Origin: Sipunculus nudus | Taxonomy: Eukaryota; Annelida; Sipuncula; Golfingiida; Sipunculidae | Length of the DNA: 64,000 bases | Assembly: GCA_026874595.1 (NCBI GenBank) | Contig: CM049314.1 | Location: 23,385,729-23,449,728, forward strand | Direction of reading: 5' to 3' | Shown here: positions 61,298 through 64,000 of the stretch, one piece after another | How positions within the stretch are numbered: position 1 is the stretch's first letter | Layout of the letters: the number at the start of each line of letters is the position of its first letter | Translations under genes and position numbers: made by a program | Notes under the pieces: model-generated | Seen by the model: the letters and a program-made list of their open reading frames with translations, nothing else | Databases searched by the model: none | Told to the model about the DNA's origin: nothing

Positions 61298-64000
61298 TTT
61301 CTGCAGACTGGTGGCCCCATCTCTATTTTTTCGATTTTTCACAATTTTTTTTCTCTGTTTTTGAGACCTCAAAAGATGCCGTGATCTGTTAACAGGGCAC
61401 AGATCGTAACCGCTGGACCTGGAATCTTTTCACTTTACATTCAGAGAGGTCCATGAAAAGTCTTCTTGTAAACCTGGAATTAGGTCTCTGTTACCCATAT
61501 TCTTCCATCTATGGGGCTCAGCAGTACCCCCCAGAATAATAAAAAAATTGATACAAAAGCTCAAATATCTGAACAACTAATGCATTGATCACCATGATTC
61601 TTTGCACGAATATATATCATGGAGTGTTTTATCAGTTTCTGCAGACTGTTGGCGCAACCTGTATTTTTTTATTTTTTTACAATTTTTTTTCTCTGTTTTT
61701 GAGACCTCAAAAGATGCCGTGATCTGTTAACAGGGCACAGATCGTAACCGCTGGACCTGGAATCTTCTCACTTTACATTCAGAGAGGTCCATGAAAAGTC
61801 TTCTTGTAAACCTGGAATTAGGTCTCTGGTACCCATATTCTTCCATCTATGGGGCTCAGCAGTACCCCCCAGAATAATAAAAAAAATTGATACAAAAGCT
61901 CAAATATCTGAACAACTAATGCATTGATCACCATGATTCTTTGCACAAATATTTATCATGGATTGTTTTATCAGTTTCTGCAGACTGGTGGCGCCACCTG
62001 TATTTTTTTTATTTTTTACGATTTTTTTTCTCTTTTTTGATGCCTCAAAAGATGCTGTCATCTGTTTACAGGGCACAAATCGTAACAGCTACACCTGGAA
62101 TCTTCTCACTTTACATCCAGAGAGGTACATGAAAGTCTTCTTGGAAACCTCGAATTAGGTCTCTGTTACCCATATTCTTCCATCTATGGGGCTCCCCAGT
62201 ACCCCCCAGAATAATAAATAATTTGATACAAAAGCTCAAATTTCTGAACAACTAATGCATTGAACACCATGATTATTTGCTTGGATATTAATCATGGAAT
62301 GTTTTATCAGTTTCTGCAGACTGGTGGCCCCATCTCTATTTTTTCGATTTTTCACAATTTTTTTTCTCAGTTTTTGAGACCTCAAAAGATGCCGTGATCT
62401 GTTAACAGGGCACAGATCGTAACCGCTGGACCTGGAATCTTTTCACTTTACATTCAGAGAGGTCCATGAAAAGTCTTCTTGGAAACCTGGAATTAGGTCT
62501 CTGTTACCCATATTCTTCCATCTATGGGGCTCAGCAGTACCCCCCAGAATAATAAAAAAATTGATACAAAAGCTCAAATATCTGAACAACTAATGCATTG
62601 ATCACCATGATTCTTTGCACGAATATATATCATGGAGTGTTTTATCAGTTTCTGCAGACTGTTGGCGCAACCTGTTTTTTTTTTTATTTTTTTACAATTT
62701 TTTTTCTCTGTTTTTGAGTCCTCAAAAGATGCCGTGATCTGTTAACAGGGCACAGATCGTAACCGCTTGTCCTGGAATCTTCTCACTTTACATTCAGAGA
62801 GGTCCATGAAAAGTTTTCTTGTAAACCTGGAATTAGGTCTCTGGTACCCATATTCTTCCATCTATGGGGCTCAGCAGTCCCCCCCAGAATAATAAAAAAA
62901 ATTGATACAAAAGCTCAAATATCTGAACAACTAATGCATTGATCACCATGATTCTTTGCACGAATATATATCATGGAGTGTTTTATCAGTTTCTGCAGAC
63001 TGTTAGTGCAACCTGTATTTTTTTTATTTTTTACAATTTTTTTCTCTATTTTTGAGACCACAAAAGATGCTGTCATCTGTTTACAGGGCACAAATCGTAA
63101 CAGCTACACCTGGAATCTTCTCACTTTACATCCAGAGAGGTACATGAAAAGTCTTCTTGGAAACCTCGAATTAGGTCTCTGTTACCCATTTTCTTCCATC
63201 TATGGGGCTCGAAGTACACCCCAGAATAATAAATAATTTGATACAAAAGCTCAAATTTCTGAACAACTAATGCATTGAACACCATGATTATTTGCTTGGA
63301 TATTAATCATGGAATGTTTTATCAGTTTCTGCAGACTGGTGGCCCCATCTCTATTTTTTCGATTTTTCACAATTTTTTTTCTCTGTTTATGAGACCTCAA
63401 AAGATGCGGTGATCTGTTAGCAGGGCACAAATCGTAACCCCTGGACCTGGAATCTTCTCCCTTTACATTCAGAGAGGTCCATGAAAAGTCTTCTTGTAAA
63501 CCTGGAATTAGGTCTCTGTTACCCATATTCTTCCATCTATGCATGGGGCTCTGCAGTACCCCCCAGAATAATAAAAAATTTTGATACAAAAGCTCAAATA
63601 TCTGAACAACTAATGCATTGATCACCATGATTCTTTGCAGGAATATTTATCATGGATTGTTTTATCAGTTTCTGCAGACTGGTGGCGCCACCTGTATTTT
63701 TTTTATTTTTTACGATTTTTTTTCTCTTTTTTGATGCCTCAAAAGATGCTGTCATCTGTTTACAGGGCACAAATCGTAACAGCTACACCTGGAATCTTCT
63801 CACTTTACATCCAGAGAGGTACCTGAAAAGTCTTCTTGGAAACCTCGAATTAGGTCTCTGTTACCCATTTTCTTCCATCTATGGGGCTCCCCAGTACCCC
63901 CCAGAATAATAAATAATTTGATACAAAAGCTCAAATTTCTGAACAACTAATGCATTGAACACCATGATTATTTGCATGGATATTAATCATGGAATGTTTT

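Larger units (their letters stand above)
42174..64000 (+). repeat. Satellite array, about 339-bp monomers, about 64 copies, higher-order structure
   Basis: The marker TTTCTGCAGACT recurs every 335-345 bp (for example 42,646, 42,985, 43,322, 43,657, 43,993, 44,331, 44,670) up to the window end. A monomer runs TTTCTGCAGACTGGTGGCGC, a T-rich patch, TTTTTGAGACCTCAAAAGATG, GTTAACAGGGCAC, CTGGACCTGGAATCTT, GAGAGGT(c/a)CATGAAAAG, TTACCCATATTCTTCC, ATGGGGCTC, a C run, AATAATAAA, TTTGATACAAAAGCTC and ATGCATTGATCACCATGATT. Repeated 85-125-codon frames on both strands change reading frame from unit to unit and are not genes. The right end lies beyond the window. Confidence 0.98.

Noticed and set aside
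43306-63909. Dozens of repeated 60-129-codon frames on both strands in the satellite
   Set aside because: They are translations of the same monomer. Monomer lengths (335-345 bp) are not multiples of three, overlapping frames are open on both strands, and there is no start, splice or domain signal.
42174-64000. CRISPR-like reading of the regular repeats
   Set aside because: The repeats are long, contiguous and without unique spacers in a eukaryotic sequence. This is a satellite.

Overview
The window looks like nuclear DNA of a bivalve mollusc. The evidence is an intronless Toll-like receptor gene, a split gene with canonical GT-AG introns, long AT-rich intergenic DNA full of microsatellites and decayed transposable elements, and tandem repeats carrying AGGTCA-type motifs behind a hairpin leader of a kind I recall from bivalve genomes. 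The species cannot be fixed from the sequence. Nothing looks bacterial, and no rRNA gene, intact tRNA gene or CRISPR array was seen.

Layout. 0-4.9 kb: intergenic DNA, a short-period repeat, a broken non-LTR retrotransposon (endonuclease, linker and start of the reverse transcriptase) and a 45-bp repeat with a palindromic core. 4.9-6.8 kb, minus strand: a complete Toll-like receptor of 618 aa with signal peptide, leucine-rich repeats, transmembrane helix and TIR domain. 7-28 kb: no convincing gene, but a diverged 0.8-kb duplicated element (7.3 and 13.6 kb), several candidate non-autonomous DNA transposons (15.5, 19.0, 21.1 and 24.4 kb), microsatellites and decayed tandem repeats. 28.4-34.5 kb: a LINE 3' end, then strongly AT-rich degenerate tandem repeats. 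34.7-39.6 kb, plus strand: three phase-compatible exons of a probable FASTKD-family mitochondrial RNA-binding protein. Its first intron holds an identical 194-bp triplication with perfect hairpins, and its 3' exons are not visible.

40.0-64.0 kb: a large satellite of about 339-bp monomers (about 64 copies), running off the end of the window. It starts with a hairpin leader typical of a transposable element. A second 2-kb element with 12-bp terminal inverted repeats, carrying its own 289-bp tandem repeat, is inserted in the first monomer. The satellite has a readable higher-order structure. Ten or so monomer types recur in fixed order; a 12-monomer superunit of 4,069 bp is present twice in full and once as a 7-monomer deletion form, with smaller 2-, 3- and 5-monomer periods as well.

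A palindromic core, GGTGGCGCCACC or decayed forms of it, recurs at the same relative place in the 22-kb (opposite strand), 29-32-kb, 40-kb and 42-64-kb repeat fields. This suggests one old superfamily of tandem repeats. The two genes have no evident functional link: one is a cell-surface or endosomal innate immune receptor, the other a mitochondrial protein.
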